From: Entomohabitans teleogrylli
Lineage (GTDB): Bacteria; Pseudomonadota; Gammaproteobacteria; Enterobacterales; Enterobacteriaceae
Direction: 5' to 3'
Length of the DNA: 64,000 nt
Assembly (NCBI RefSeq): GCF_001484765.1
Contig: NZ_LLXO01000016.1
Coordinates: forward strand, 86,744 to 150,743
The stretch's first letter is position 1, and every line of letters starts with the position of its first letter. The translations under genes and the position numbers were made by a program. The notes below the pieces were generated by a model that saw only the letters and a list, made by a program, of their open reading frames with translations, did not search any database and had not been told where the DNA came from. Shown here piece after piece: positions 8,392 through 17,219 of this stretch.

Positions 8392-9582
8392 TCAGGCGCG
8401 GGCTTCCTTCAGTAGTTGCTGAATGACTTGTTCCTGATTGTCATAGTCCTGTTCGCCAAAATGGCTGTAACGCAGTTTGCCATGGACATCAAAAATGTAC
8501 TGCGCCGGCCAGTACTGGTTGGCGAACCGGTTCCAGATGGCATAGTTATTATCGGCGACCACCGGGTAGGGCAGTTGCCAGTCACTAATGGCTTTGGCTA
8601 CCGCGTCGGGATTACGCTCCCACGGATATTCCGGGGTATGCACCCCCAACACCACCAGTCCATCCGCCCGGTATTTGTTGGTCAGCTCACGCACGTGCGG
8701 CAGGGTGTGCTGGCAGTTAATGCAGTCGAAGGTCCAGAAATCCACCAGGACCACTTTACCTTTCAGCGCGGCGTTGCTCAGCGGTACGCTGTTAAACCAG
8801 TGGGTTCCCCCCGCCAGTGAGGGCATGGCGCTGGTGGTTTGCGGTTCAACCACCAGTTGCGGTTGTACACCAGGACGCTGTAGCGACAGACGCTGACTGA
8901 GATACAGTTCCAGGTTCTGCGCGAAGGCCGGCGCGCTTTGCAACACGCTTTGTGAGCCGGAAGCAATCAATACCACCGATGCCAGCATTAATCCCCCGGC
9001 GAGCTGGCGCAGACGCGCTGTGATGACCAGACCCGGGCGCAGCCGCGCCACCACACCGCGACCCGCCGCCCACAGCAGGACCAGCATCAGCGCGCAACCG
9101 CTGCCATAGGCGACAAGCAACAGGCCGACGGAAACCGGTGCCTGACCGCTCACCGCCAGACTGAGGATCGCCCCGAGCACCGGGCCAGCGCAGGGCGACC
9201 ACAGCAGGCCTATCGCCATACCTGCCAGCAGGGCCGGGAGCAGTCCGCGACGGCGGTTGCTGGCGTCATTGAGACGGTTACCCAGCGCCACCAGCGGCGT
9301 GCTAATGAATTGCGCCACCCGGGTGGACAGCAGCGCCAGCGCACTGAGCGTCAGGAAAGCCAGCGCCAGCCAGCGGCCAACGGTGGTGACGCCGGCCGCC
9401 CAGTGGCTGGTAACCGAAACCAGTAGCGCGACGGCGGTAAACACCATCACCATTCCGGTGAGCAGCGCCGCCAGTTGGCCTGTTTTACCGCGGACGCTGG
9501 CAAAAACCAGAGGAATAACCGGCAGGGTACAGGGGCTAAGCAGCGTCAGCATGCCGGCTAAAAAAGCGATTATCAGCGACAT
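8392..9582 (-). CDS. DipZ-like CcdA/thioredoxin fusion, thiol-disulfide transfer across the inner membrane
   Basis: A 396-residue fusion. Residues 1-210 are a CcdA/DsbD-type membrane domain with about six helices and the signature cysteines in LLSPCTLP (Cys18) and LWSPCAGP (Cys131), which carry electrons from cytoplasmic thioredoxin. After a periplasmic stretch, residues 255-396 form a TlpA-like thioredoxin domain with the active site FDCINC (Cys287, Cys290). Such DipZ-type fusions reduce exported thiols or supply cytochrome c maturation; the substrate here is unknown. It is the last of six minus-strand genes from 13836, three of which encode predicted secreted proteins, so it may maintain their redox state. 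Confidence 0.85.
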   Translation of the reverse strand: MSLIIAFLAGMLTLLSPCTLPVIPLVFASVRGKTGQLAALLTGMVMVFTAVALLVSVTSHWAAGVTTVGRWLALAFLTLSALALLSTRVAQFISTPLVALGNRLNDASNRRRGLLPALLAGMAIGLLWSPCAGPVLGAILSLAVSGQAPVSVGLLLVAYGSGCALMLVLLWAAGRGVVARLRPGLVITARLRQLAGGLMLASVVLIASGSQSVLQSAPAFAQNLELYLSQRLSLQRPGVQPQLVVEPQTTSAMPSLAGGTHWFNSVPLSNAALKGKVVLVDFWTFDCINCQHTLPHVRELTNKYRADGLVVLGVHTPEYPWERNPDAVAKAISDWQLPYPVVADNNYAIWNRFANQYWPAQYIFDVHGKLRYSHFGEQDYDNQEQVIQQLLKEARA

Positions 9583-9687
9583 AAGTATGGGTTCCTGTTG
9601 ATTGAGTGACGGCCAGCCGCATCAGTTGCCCGGCGGTAACCCGGCGCGGCTGGCGCTATGGCTGAGGAGCCAGTGGGCGCGACGCTT

Positions 9688-9945
9688 TCAGCGATAGATA
9701 TCCGCGCTGCCGGAGAGGATGTTGTTGCCGTCGACGGAAATAATGCGCAGCGCGCTGGCGCCTTTTTTCTGCGCTTTTGCCTGTAAGTGACTTTCCAGTT
9801 CTGACAACGAAACCGCACCGCTGCTGTCGGAGACGGTGCCGATTTTATGCAGGCCATCGACATGCTCCACTTCCTGGACGGCGAAGGAAGAAGCAGAAGC
9901 GCAAACGCTGGTAACGGTAAGTACGGCAAGCAGGAACTTTTTCAT
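9688..9945 (-). CDS. Small exported DUF1471 (YdgH/BhsA/McbA) family protein
   Basis: An 85-residue protein with a signal peptide (MKKFLLAV to about SSFA, cleaved near residue 22) and a single DUF1471 domain: KIGTVS, a helix rich in Glu/Lys, KGASALRI and a terminal GSADIYR strand. Close relatives are YahO, YhcN and BhsA, periplasmic proteins induced by envelope, acid or oxidative stress. It lies 147 bases after the histidine kinase stop and 105 before the DipZ-like gene, all on the minus strand. It may be a target of that two-component system, but no operator was recognised. Confidence 0.8.
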   Translation of the reverse strand: MKKFLLAVLTVTSVCASASSFAVQEVEHVDGLHKIGTVSDSSGAVSLSELESHLQAKAQKKGASALRIISVDGNNILSGSADIYR

Positions 9946-10092
9946 AAGCGACCTCGTAAACAGAATCAGGGAGACGGGTAACTGCCTTATCCGGCAGTGA
10001 GGCCATTACACCTGCCTGATGTGTTCACGACGTGTCCGAACCCCTGCGGATTTGTCAGTCTCCGTGTGCGCAGGGGGAGCAGATACATAAAG

Positions 10093-11403
10093 CTACAATG
10101 ACTTCTCGCGCAGGGTAATACGTGCGTCAAGGCCGCCCTGCGGCTGGTTGCTGAGGGTTAAAGTGCCCGCCATCTGGCTAATCAATTGCGAGGCGATCGC
10201 CAGGCCGAGTCCGGTGCCCCCGGTGTGGCGGTTACGTGAGGTTTCCACGCGGTAAAAGGGTTCCACCACGGCCTGTAGTTCGCTTTCCGGGATCCCCGGT
10301 CCATTGTCGCGGATGTGCAATTCCACATGGCCCTGCTGCGGCGCGCTGAGGGTGATCTGCGCCGCGCCGGCGAATTTCAGCGCGTTATCGATGAGGTTAG
10401 TCATAATGCGCCGTAATGCCTGCGGACGTACCGCGAAACGATCGTCGCCGTGACAGGGCAGGAAGCTGACCGCTTTACCAATATCCTGATAGTCGCAGGC
10501 GATGCTGTCGAAAAACGCGTTCAGGCTGACAGTCTGGCGTTTCTCCTCCAGTACCTGCGCCGAGCGGGCAAAAGCAATTCCCTCGCGCACCAGCCGGCTC
10601 ATATTGTCTAAATCGGCCAGCAGCTTGTCGCGCAGCTCCGGCTGTTCTGACATTTCCAGGCGTAGTTTCATGCGGGTGATCGGCGTTTGCAGATCGTGTG
10701 AGATGGCGGCGAGGATCTGCGCTCGCTCTTTCAGGTACGCCTGAATGCGCATCTGCATGGCATTGAAGGCCCGGGCCGCCTGCTGTACCTCTTTCGGACC
10801 GCTTTCCGGCAGGGTCAGCGTCGCGCCCGATGTCGGTTCCAGCGCCTCCACGGCCTCGGTAAAGCGGATAAAAGGCCGCACTACCTGGCGTACCGCCAGC
10901 CAGGCGCAACACAGCAATAACAGCAACTGGCCGATTAACACGACCGGCAACCAGCGGGCGATAGCCGGCATCCGCGGCCACAGGTCGAGAGTTAACGGCG
11001 CGCCGTCGTGCAGTGTCAGATGGACCTGAATATGTTCGCGCGGACCCGCAATCGCGCTGATACTCATTTGGTAGCGGCCGCCAAGGGTTTCCTGCAATGA
11101 GCGTACCGCATCGCGCGAGCGCCAACTGGTGGGATACGGGCCAGCCATCCCCCGGGACAGAGAATAGCTATAATTGCCGCGCGCCAGCTTATCCAGCCAC
11201 TGCGGGCGTTCTTCCGGCGGCAGGCGATCGAGGATCGCCACGCTGGTTGCCACGTCGTATTCCAGATTACCCAGCATCACGTTTTTGGCGCTGCTCATCC
11301 GCTCAAGCATCAGGCTGGCCAGCGTCATACCGTTAGCCAGCAGCAGGCCGAGCAGCACAATCAGCAGCAAACGCGATAGCAGCGAGCGCGGCCACAGGGT
11401 CAT
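10093..11403 (-). CDS. Sensor histidine kinase, EnvZ/OmpR-pathway type
   Basis: A 436-residue membrane kinase. Two transmembrane helices (about residues 8-29 and 150-171) enclose a 120-residue periplasmic sensor region with no recognised domain. A HAMP region follows, then the H box AAISHDLQTPITRMKLRLE with phospho-acceptor His236, the N box (MTNLIDNALKF), the G1 box (DNGPGIPE) and G2 (GGTGLGLAIA). All ATPase motifs are intact, so it should be active. Its ATG overlaps the response regulator stop by four bases, so the two are translationally coupled. I cannot assign it to a named E. coli system; the signal is unknown. Confidence 0.9.
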   Translation of the reverse strand: MTLWPRSLLSRLLLIVLLGLLLANGMTLASLMLERMSSAKNVMLGNLEYDVATSVAILDRLPPEERPQWLDKLARGNYSYSLSRGMAGPYPTSWRSRDAVRSLQETLGGRYQMSISAIAGPREHIQVHLTLHDGAPLTLDLWPRMPAIARWLPVVLIGQLLLLLCCAWLAVRQVVRPFIRFTEAVEALEPTSGATLTLPESGPKEVQQAARAFNAMQMRIQAYLKERAQILAAISHDLQTPITRMKLRLEMSEQPELRDKLLADLDNMSRLVREGIAFARSAQVLEEKRQTVSLNAFFDSIACDYQDIGKAVSFLPCHGDDRFAVRPQALRRIMTNLIDNALKFAGAAQITLSAPQQGHVELHIRDNGPGIPESELQAVVEPFYRVETSRNRHTGGTGLGLAIASQLISQMAGTLTLSNQPQGGLDARITLREKSL

Positions 11404-12140
11404 GAGTTAGCCTCTTTGATGATAACCGGCGCGGCGAGGACATAGCCTTCGCTGCGTACCGTTTTGATATAGGCAGGTTCGCGCGCGTCTTCGCGCAGCC
11501 GCTGGCGCAGGCGACTCACCAGCAGGTCGATAGAACGCTCAAACAGTTCGGCATCGCGCCCCTGGGTCAGGTTGAGTAGCTGGTCGCGCGACAATACCCG
11601 CTGCGGATGATCGAGGAACACGCGCAGCAGCCGGTATTCAGCGCCGCTCAGCGCCACAATCGTCGCATCATGATCCAGCAGATGGCGTGCCGAAGTGTCT
11701 AATTGCCAGTCGCCGAAGGCGATAATTCTGCCGGCCTCGGTCACCTGAAGGTTTGGCGGCAGCGCCCGGGTGCGGCGCAGAATCGCTTTGATACGCGCCA
11801 GCAACTCCCGGGCGACAAAAGGTTTCACCAGATAGTCGTCGGCGCCCATTTCCAGCCCGAGAATGCGGTCGGTATCTTCACTGCGCGCGGTGAGCATTAG
11901 TATCGGCAGATTACGCTGAGTATCGCTGCGCAACTGGCGGCACAGCGTCAGACCGTCATCTCCCGGCATCATAATGTCCAGCACCACCAGATCGATGTGG
12001 TTGTTGGTCAGTACGGCGCGCATCTCCCGGCCATTGGCGACGGCGCTGGCGCGATAACCGGATTTAATCAGATAGTCGGTGATGAGCTCGCGGATGTCGC
12101 GATCGTCATCGACGACAAGGATGTGATCAATATGCTCCAA
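11400..12140 (-). CDS. OmpR-family response regulator
   Basis: A 246-residue regulator. The receiver domain begins HILVVDDDRDIRE and carries phospho-acceptor Asp55 (VVLDIMMPG) and the conserved Lys in DYLVKPF. The C-terminal winged helix has LSGAEYRLLRVFLDHPQRVLSR and the wing YIKTVRSEGYV. I chose the TTG at 12140 because GGAGGA lies 5 bases upstream and the product then starts like its relatives; the ATG at 12173 lacks a ribosome site and adds 11 residues that do not resemble the family. It forms an operon with the downstream kinase. It follows the hydrolase gene after a hairpin, so it probably has its own promoter. Confidence 0.9.
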   Translation of the reverse strand: MEHIDHILVVDDDRDIRELITDYLIKSGYRASAVANGREMRAVLTNNHIDLVVLDIMMPGDDGLTLCRQLRSDTQRNLPILMLTARSEDTDRILGLEMGADDYLVKPFVARELLARIKAILRRTRALPPNLQVTEAGRIIAFGDWQLDTSARHLLDHDATIVALSGAEYRLLRVFLDHPQRVLSRDQLLNLTQGRDAELFERSIDLLVSRLRQRLREDAREPAYIKTVRSEGYVLAAPVIIKEANS

Positions 12141-12177
12141 ATGGTCCTCCGGCGTGCGGATGATAAACAACAAATTG

Positions 12178-12206
12178 AGACAGACCGGCGCAGGTGATCC
12201 GGTCTG
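12178..12206 (-). terminator. Hairpin between hydrolase and response regulator genes
   Basis: A perfect 8-bp stem (CAGACCGG / CCGGTCTG) with a 10-base loop, 30 bases beyond the hydrolase stop on the minus strand. The trailing sequence is only moderately T-rich, so termination may be partial. Confidence 0.55.
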
Positions 12207-12235
12207 CCTCGCTGGTCGCGGTTGGGCAACGCCGT

Positions 12236-13231
12236 TTACATTGCCGCGGCATCCACCACCGCTTTAACAAAATCCTGCGGATCTTCTGCCGGCGGGTTAT
12301 GGCCGATATTGCCGCTGAATGTCCGGTGTTCATATTTGCCGCTGAATTTCGCCCGATAGCTTTCCGGGGCCGGATGCGGCGCGCCGTTGTTATCCCCTTC
12401 AATGGTGATGGTCGGAACGCTGATTACCGGCAGAGCGGCCAGTTTTTTCTCAAAGGCATCATAGCGTCGCTCGCCGTTTTCCAGTCCCAGGCGCCAGCGA
12501 TAGTTACTGACGGTGACCGCGACGTGGTCGGGATTATCCAGCGCTGCGGCGCTTTGATTGAACGTCGCGTCGCTGAACTTCCAGCCCGGCGAGGCCAGTT
12601 GCCAGATAAGTCTGGCGAAATCATGGGTATTTTTACTGTAGCCTTCGCGGCCGCGTTCGGTGGCGAAATAGAATTGGTACCACCACTGCAATTCCGCTTT
12701 CGGCGCTAGCGGTTTCTTGCCGGCTTCCTGGCTGCCAATTAGATAGCCGCTGACCGATACCAGAGATTTCACGCGCTCCGGCCACAGTGCCGCCACAATG
12801 TCAGCGGTACGCGCCCCCCAGTCAAAACCGGCGAAAACCGCTTGTTTAATCCCCAGCGCATCCATCAGCGCGACGGTATCTTCGGCCAGCGCTGATGGCT
12901 GACCGTTGCGCGGCGTATCGGCGGAGAGGAAGCGCGTATTGCCGTAGCCGCGCAGGTAAGGCACGATGACGCGATAACCTTTCGCCGCCAGCTGTGGCGC
13001 GACGCTGGCATAACTATTGATATCGTAGGGCCAGCCGTGCAACAGAATCACCGCTTCGCCGTCGCGCGGACCAATATCAACATAGCCAACATTTAGCACG
13101 CCGGCATTAATCTGCCGGACCTCTTTAAATGCCGCCGCATAGTCTTCAATGCTTTGGGCGGCCAGAGCCGTATTGCCTGCCGAGGCCAGTATCAGCGCTG
13201 CCAGCATGGATTTTCGCGTGATCATTTTCAT
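12236..13231 (-). CDS. Exported alpha/beta hydrolase, epoxide-hydrolase-like
   Basis: A 331-residue protein with a signal peptide cleaved near ALAA-QS (residue 25). The core has the oxyanion motif HGWP (residues 65-68) and the nucleophile elbow GFDWGAR with Asp137, as in epoxide hydrolases and haloalkane dehalogenases rather than the Ser of esterases. The terminal GNIGHNPPAEDP supplies the histidine, and paired tyrosines in the cap would fit an epoxide hydrolase. I start at 13231, where AAGGA precedes ATG; the GTG at 13249 overlaps that site. Substrate unknown. A secreted member beside a two-component system is unusual. Confidence 0.82.
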   Translation of the reverse strand: MKMITRKSMLAALILASAGNTALAAQSIEDYAAAFKEVRQINAGVLNVGYVDIGPRDGEAVILLHGWPYDINSYASVAPQLAAKGYRVIVPYLRGYGNTRFLSADTPRNGQPSALAEDTVALMDALGIKQAVFAGFDWGARTADIVAALWPERVKSLVSVSGYLIGSQEAGKKPLAPKAELQWWYQFYFATERGREGYSKNTHDFARLIWQLASPGWKFSDATFNQSAAALDNPDHVAVTVSNYRWRLGLENGERRYDAFEKKLAALPVISVPTITIEGDNNGAPHPAPESYRAKFSGKYEHRTFSGNIGHNPPAEDPQDFVKAVVDAAAM

Positions 13232-13344
13232 TTGTTTTCCTTGAGACACAGAGTGAAGTAGGCGTTTGTTGCGCAGCGGCCAACGTCATCCGTAAGCAGC
13301 GGCGAACTCATCGGGTAAATCGTTAAGCAAGCTGTACTGACCGT

Positions 13345-13836
13345 TTATTGACGCACGGCCTGCGGATGCGCGTCGTGTGCGGCTGGCTCGTGAGGGGGGA
13401 CGGTGAATTCCACGGTTTTACTATCGAGAGGTTTATGGGTGGGATCGGCCAGAGTGATGGTGACTTTATGTTTGCCGGCGGGTAACCCGACCAGAATCAC
13501 CGGCTCTCCGCTGGCATCCGCCCAGTGCCAGGGATTGTCGTCGACAATGACATGAATATGGCCGATACGCGGGGTGACCCTGAGCGCCTCGGGGCCGAAA
13601 ACCGGTTCGATGCGCAGATTCTCCGCCCGATACTGAATAAACACCGCGCCTTTGCGCAGCGGGCCGGCCAGCGGCGGATCGACAATCAGCCTGGCCGGCG
13701 GCTGGGGATGGTCGGGCGGCGCGACGGCGGCAGGGCCGAGCACATCAGCGGCGCTAAGTTGGTTGAGCTTTTCTGCCCAGGCGCAGGTTGCAGAGGTAAA
13801 AATGAGCAGCGGTATCAGTAACAGTTTACGTAGCAT
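13345..13836 (-). CDS. Exported DUF6130-like protein of unknown function
   Basis: A 163-residue protein starting at 13836, where GAGGAGA lies 8 bases upstream; an earlier in-frame codon at 13923 lacks a ribosome site. A signal peptide (MLRKLLLIPLLIF to CAWA) precedes a Pro-rich linker. The main domain contains GHIHVIVDDNPWHWAD and a beta-strand tail with GLPAGKHKVTITLADPTHKPL, the signature I associate with DUF6130, an immunoglobulin-like exported domain. The tail has several histidines (PPHEPAAHDAHP) that could bind metal. It is the first of six minus-strand genes. No function is known to me. Confidence 0.7.
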   Translation of the reverse strand: MLRKLLLIPLLIFTSATCAWAEKLNQLSAADVLGPAAVAPPDHPQPPARLIVDPPLAGPLRKGAVFIQYRAENLRIEPVFGPEALRVTPRIGHIHVIVDDNPWHWADASGEPVILVGLPAGKHKVTITLADPTHKPLDSKTVEFTVPPHEPAAHDAHPQAVRQ

Positions 13837-14390
13837 TGCGATATCTCCTCTGAGTGAGCCATCCAGATGAAGGATAGGTGACAACGACAGGAGAACACGG
13901 CCATGTATAGCGATTGTTTGCATAAAGCAGGCTTATTGCATCGCCGTGTAAGTGAGCGGCAGGTTGATACATTACGATACAGTGCAGGTGACGCAGCAGG
14001 TGCGCTGCGGGGCGAGACGGAAAAAAGATCTGATCTGAATTAATGTGCGGAGTGGCTATCGAGCTGTTTTTCCAGGAATTTTCCCGCTATTTCGGGATGT
14101 GAATTTCTGGCGAATAATTCCTATTTTGCCAATCAGCGCCGCGATGTCCATTACTTATCACTTAAAGCGTTACTGGCCTGGAATCAGGAAAAAGCCTGAG
14201 GAAATAGTTGAATTTTCTGTTAACAGGTCATTTATGGCGATATTCACTACTTTTTCTTTATAGGGGGTGGTATGTGCTGGCGTAGCTATTTTACCTGCTT
14301 TTGTTGATGGGCAGGAAAGAGATAAGTCCAGTATCGATTTGCTGATAAGCTCTCGACAAATTACCTGACGGTGAACGATAATCAGCGGGT
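13837..14390. other. Intergenic region upstream of the accessory block
   Basis: About 550 bases, AT-rich in its right half. It must hold the promoter of the DUF6130-like gene on the minus strand and the 3' end of yfgG. A 72-codon plus-strand frame at 14045-14263 starts with GTG, lacks a ribosome site and is not recognised. I see no repeats or RNA gene. Confidence 0.4.
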
Positions 14391-14594
14391 TTAGCGCAGA
14401 GACGTCGGTGTATTAAGGCTACCGGTTGGGGTTGTCTGTTGAGTCTGCTGAACTTTTTCCTGATGATGATGCCAGGCGCCAATGGAAGAGTAGATCAAAC
14501 GACCGAAGAGAAACAAGAAGCTGATGAGGAGTACAATGCGCGTCATGCGGCCGTTAAACCGATGTCGTTTTCGCATAGCCGTTGCCTGTGACAC
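14391..14594 (-). CDS. yfgG: Small membrane protein YfgG
   Basis: A 67-residue protein whose first half is nearly identical to E. coli YfgG as remembered (MSQAT, MRKRHRFN, a single membrane helix with RIVLLISFLFLFGRLIYSS). The C-terminal tail after GAWHHH is Gln/Thr-rich and diverges. It is probably a single-pass inner membrane protein with a basic cytoplasmic N-terminus; its role is poorly defined. It is divergent from yfgF, as in E. coli. The E. coli neighbours yfgH and yfgI are absent here; their place is taken by the six-gene block. Confidence 0.88.
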   Translation of the reverse strand: MSQATAMRKRHRFNGRMTRIVLLISFLFLFGRLIYSSIGAWHHHQEKVQQTQQTTPTGSLNTPTSLR

Positions 14595-14804
14595 AAAATA
14601 ATCCTTACCGTTTACCCATCAAGCGTGGGCGACGAGCCCATTTAGGCATAGTCAACGGGTAGGGTCAATGGTTGGCATGTAAAAAAGCGTCAGCAAAAAA
14701 TATTCACAAATGTTATGTGAGTAGAGGGATGTATTAATATTTAAGATTAAATATGTGTGATGAAGCGATAAAACCGCGGGGAGCAAGGATTGTGTTGGTA
14801 AATG

Positions 14805-14845
14805 TTGACCTGAGTCAATAGGTACTTTGGGTAGCGAAATAGAAT
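14805..14845 (+). promoter_or_regulatory. yfgF promoter with FNR-type site
   Basis: TTGAC-CTGA-GTCAA at 14805-14818 is a perfect inverted repeat that matches four of five bases in each half of the FNR consensus TTGAT-N4-ATCAA. A -10 TAGAAT lies at 14840-14845, which puts the site centre about 41 bases before the expected start, the class II activation distance. E. coli yfgF is reported as an anaerobically active, FNR-linked gene, which fits. The leader to the yfgF start would be about 105 bases. Confidence 0.65.
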
Positions 14846-14957
14846 CTACCCTCCGCTCTGCGCCTGAAATTCTTTGGGGCAGTTTTTGTGGCCGGTCTGG
14901 ATATCCGGTCCGTTTGATTCGACCATTCCGGACGCTGGTAAAGATGAAGAGCATCAA

Positions 14958-17201
14958 ATGCGATTTGCTAACTGGTATGATGTAAATAAAAATAAATGGT
15001 GGTTGCTTCCTTTGCTGCTACCGTCAGCGTTATTGCCGCTGGCGGCGCTGTGTAACGCCAATAGTTACCTGGGCGATATTCGCATTGCGCTTTATTATTT
15101 GCCGCATGCCGTGATGATGGCGTTAATGATTATTTTTGACTGGGCCGCGCTGCCGGGGATTATTCTGGCAATCGTGGTGTATTATCTCCCGGCCAGAGGC
15201 ATTGTTGATACCGCGACCGGCGTATTCCACTACTTGCTCCCGCTGACGATTAGCTGGGGGGGCTATAAGATATTTTCACAGCAGCGTAGTCGGGTCACAT
15301 TTGGTCATCTTAAATATACCTTAATGCGTATGTTTTGGCTGGTATTCTGTAACGCGACGCTGTTCTTTTTCTTTTATCAGGTTGCGGTGTTTTTTGGTTT
15401 ATATGATATTCAGAGCAGTCTGTTAGGTAAAAACCCGCTACAGATTACTACGCTGATTAATTACCAGGCGATACTGGTCGGCAGTCTTACCGGCGTACCG
15501 TTGAGCTATTTTATTATCCGAATGATTCGCCATCCGGCGTTTTTATTTAGTTTCTTTTCCAGAATGCGCGCTCAGTTTCACCCTGCCACTACCCGTATGG
15601 AGATTGCGCTATGGGTGGTTATCATGCTGATTTTTATGGCCCTTTTATTGGTTCCTCTCAATGAGTCCAGCACCATATTTAATACTAACTATACCTTAAC
15701 GCTTATTTTGCCGGTGATGCTGTGGGGGGCGATGCGCTTTGGCTATTTATTTATTACCAACATCTGGACGATAGTGCTGATTATTTTGTGTCACTATTTT
15801 TATTTATATATTCCCCAGTCGCAGGATTATAAATTACAGATAGCGATCACTACCTCCTGCTTTGCCGTATTTTCATTTTCGATTGTTCTGATGGCGCTGG
15901 TGACGACCCGCCAGCGTCAGATGTACTCACGGGTTCGTCGTCTGGCGTATATTGATCCGATTGTTCATATTCCTAATCTGCGGGCGCTGAGTAAGGATAT
16001 CAGCAAATATGCGTGGTCAGCGATTTGCTTCCTGCGCGTTCCCGGGCTGGAATTGCTGGGGCGCAACTATGGGATCATGCTGCGAATTCAGTATAAACAG
16101 CAACTGGCGGCCTATTTGCGCGCCAGGCTGCGTAAGGACGAGTTTGTCTATCAGATGGCCGGGAATGAACTGGTGATGCGTCTGAACGGCGAGTCGCACC
16201 GCCAGCATATCGAGGATATTGACCGCTACATACGCGAGTTCCGCTTTTACTGGGATGGCATGCCGTTACAGCCTCAGGTCGGGATCAGCTACTGCTATGT
16301 GCGCCATCCGGTGGAGTTTCTCCATTTGCTGCTCGGTGAAATGAGCACTATGGCCGATGTATCGATCACCACCAACCGGCCGGAAAGCCTGCTGCCTAAC
16401 GGCGCCCGACAGATCCAGAATGCGGTACGTGAGAAGGTGGACATGTTGCACCATCTGCAAAACGCCCTCGATCACGACTATTTTCTGCTGGCGGCTCAGC
16501 CGGTGCAGGGGATTCGCGGCGATGTTTATTATGAGATCCTGCTGCGTATGTCGGATGAGCATGGCACGGTATATCTGCCGGATCGCTTCCTGCCGGTGGC
16601 CCAGGAGTTTGGTTTATCCTCAAAGATCGATCTCTGGGTGCTGGAATCTACGCTGGCCTTTATGCAACAGCATCGTGAAGAGCTTCCCGGGTTGCGTCTG
16701 GCAGTGAACCTGACCCCTTCTTCGGTCTGTAACGCGCATTTCGCCGATGATGTGAAAGCGCTGATTCACAAATATGGCGTTGAGCCATGGCAATTGGTAT
16801 TTGAAGTGACGGAGAGCAATAGCCTGACCAATCTGGCCCAGGCGAATCAGACGCTGAGCCTGCTCCAGGATATCGGTTGCCGGATCGCGATTGACGATTT
16901 TGGTACCGGCTATGCCAGCTATGCCCGCCTGCGCGATATGAATGCCGACATCATGAAGATTGACGGCAGCTTTATCCGCAATATCCTTACCAGCAGCCTC
17001 GATTACCAGATTGTTGAGTCGATATGTCAGTTGGCGCGGGTTAAAAAAATGCAGATTGTTGCCGAGTATGTGGAGAGCGATGAGATTCGCGCCGCGGTGG
17101 AACATTTAGGCATTGATTATCTTCAGGGATATGCGATTGGCCGGCCGGTGCCGCTGTCGACGCTGCTGGAGGTTAAAGAGCCGGCGGCGGGCGGGGCATA
17201 G
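14958..17201 (+). CDS. yfgF: Cyclic di-GMP phosphodiesterase YfgF (PdeF)
   Basis: A 747-residue membrane protein, equal in length to E. coli YfgF from this start; an ATG at 14874 adds 28 residues that do not match. The N-terminal 310 residues are a multi-helix MASE1-type sensor. The GGDEF domain is degenerate (AGNEL in place of GGDEF) and cannot make c-di-GMP. The EAL domain has EIL at the signature position, as in E. coli YfgF, but keeps the metal and catalytic motifs including IAIDDFGTGYASY and KIDGSF. It hydrolyses c-di-GMP, mainly under anaerobic conditions in E. coli. It converges on ppx, whose stop is 19 bases away. Confidence 0.95.
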   Translation: MRFANWYDVNKNKWWLLPLLLPSALLPLAALCNANSYLGDIRIALYYLPHAVMMALMIIFDWAALPGIILAIVVYYLPARGIVDTATGVFHYLLPLTISWGGYKIFSQQRSRVTFGHLKYTLMRMFWLVFCNATLFFFFYQVAVFFGLYDIQSSLLGKNPLQITTLINYQAILVGSLTGVPLSYFIIRMIRHPAFLFSFFSRMRAQFHPATTRMEIALWVVIMLIFMALLLVPLNESSTIFNTNYTLTLILPVMLWGAMRFGYLFITNIWTIVLIILCHYFYLYIPQSQDYKLQIAITTSCFAVFSFSIVLMALVTTRQRQMYSRVRRLAYIDPIVHIPNLRALSKDISKYAWSAICFLRVPGLELLGRNYGIMLRIQYKQQLAAYLRARLRKDEFVYQMAGNELVMRLNGESHRQHIEDIDRYIREFRFYWDGMPLQPQVGISYCYVRHPVEFLHLLLGEMSTMADVSITTNRPESLLPNGARQIQNAVREKVDMLHHLQNALDHDYFLLAAQPVQGIRGDVYYEILLRMSDEHGTVYLPDRFLPVAQEFGLSSKIDLWVLESTLAFMQQHREELPGLRLAVNLTPSSVCNAHFADDVKALIHKYGVEPWQLVFEVTESNSLTNLAQANQTLSLLQDIGCRIAIDDFGTGYASYARLRDMNADIMKIDGSFIRNILTSSLDYQIVESICQLARVKKMQIVAEYVESDEIRAAVEHLGIDYLQGYAIGRPVPLSTLLEVKEPAAGGA

Positions 17202-17219
17202 CCCCGGCCCGGGTATTAT

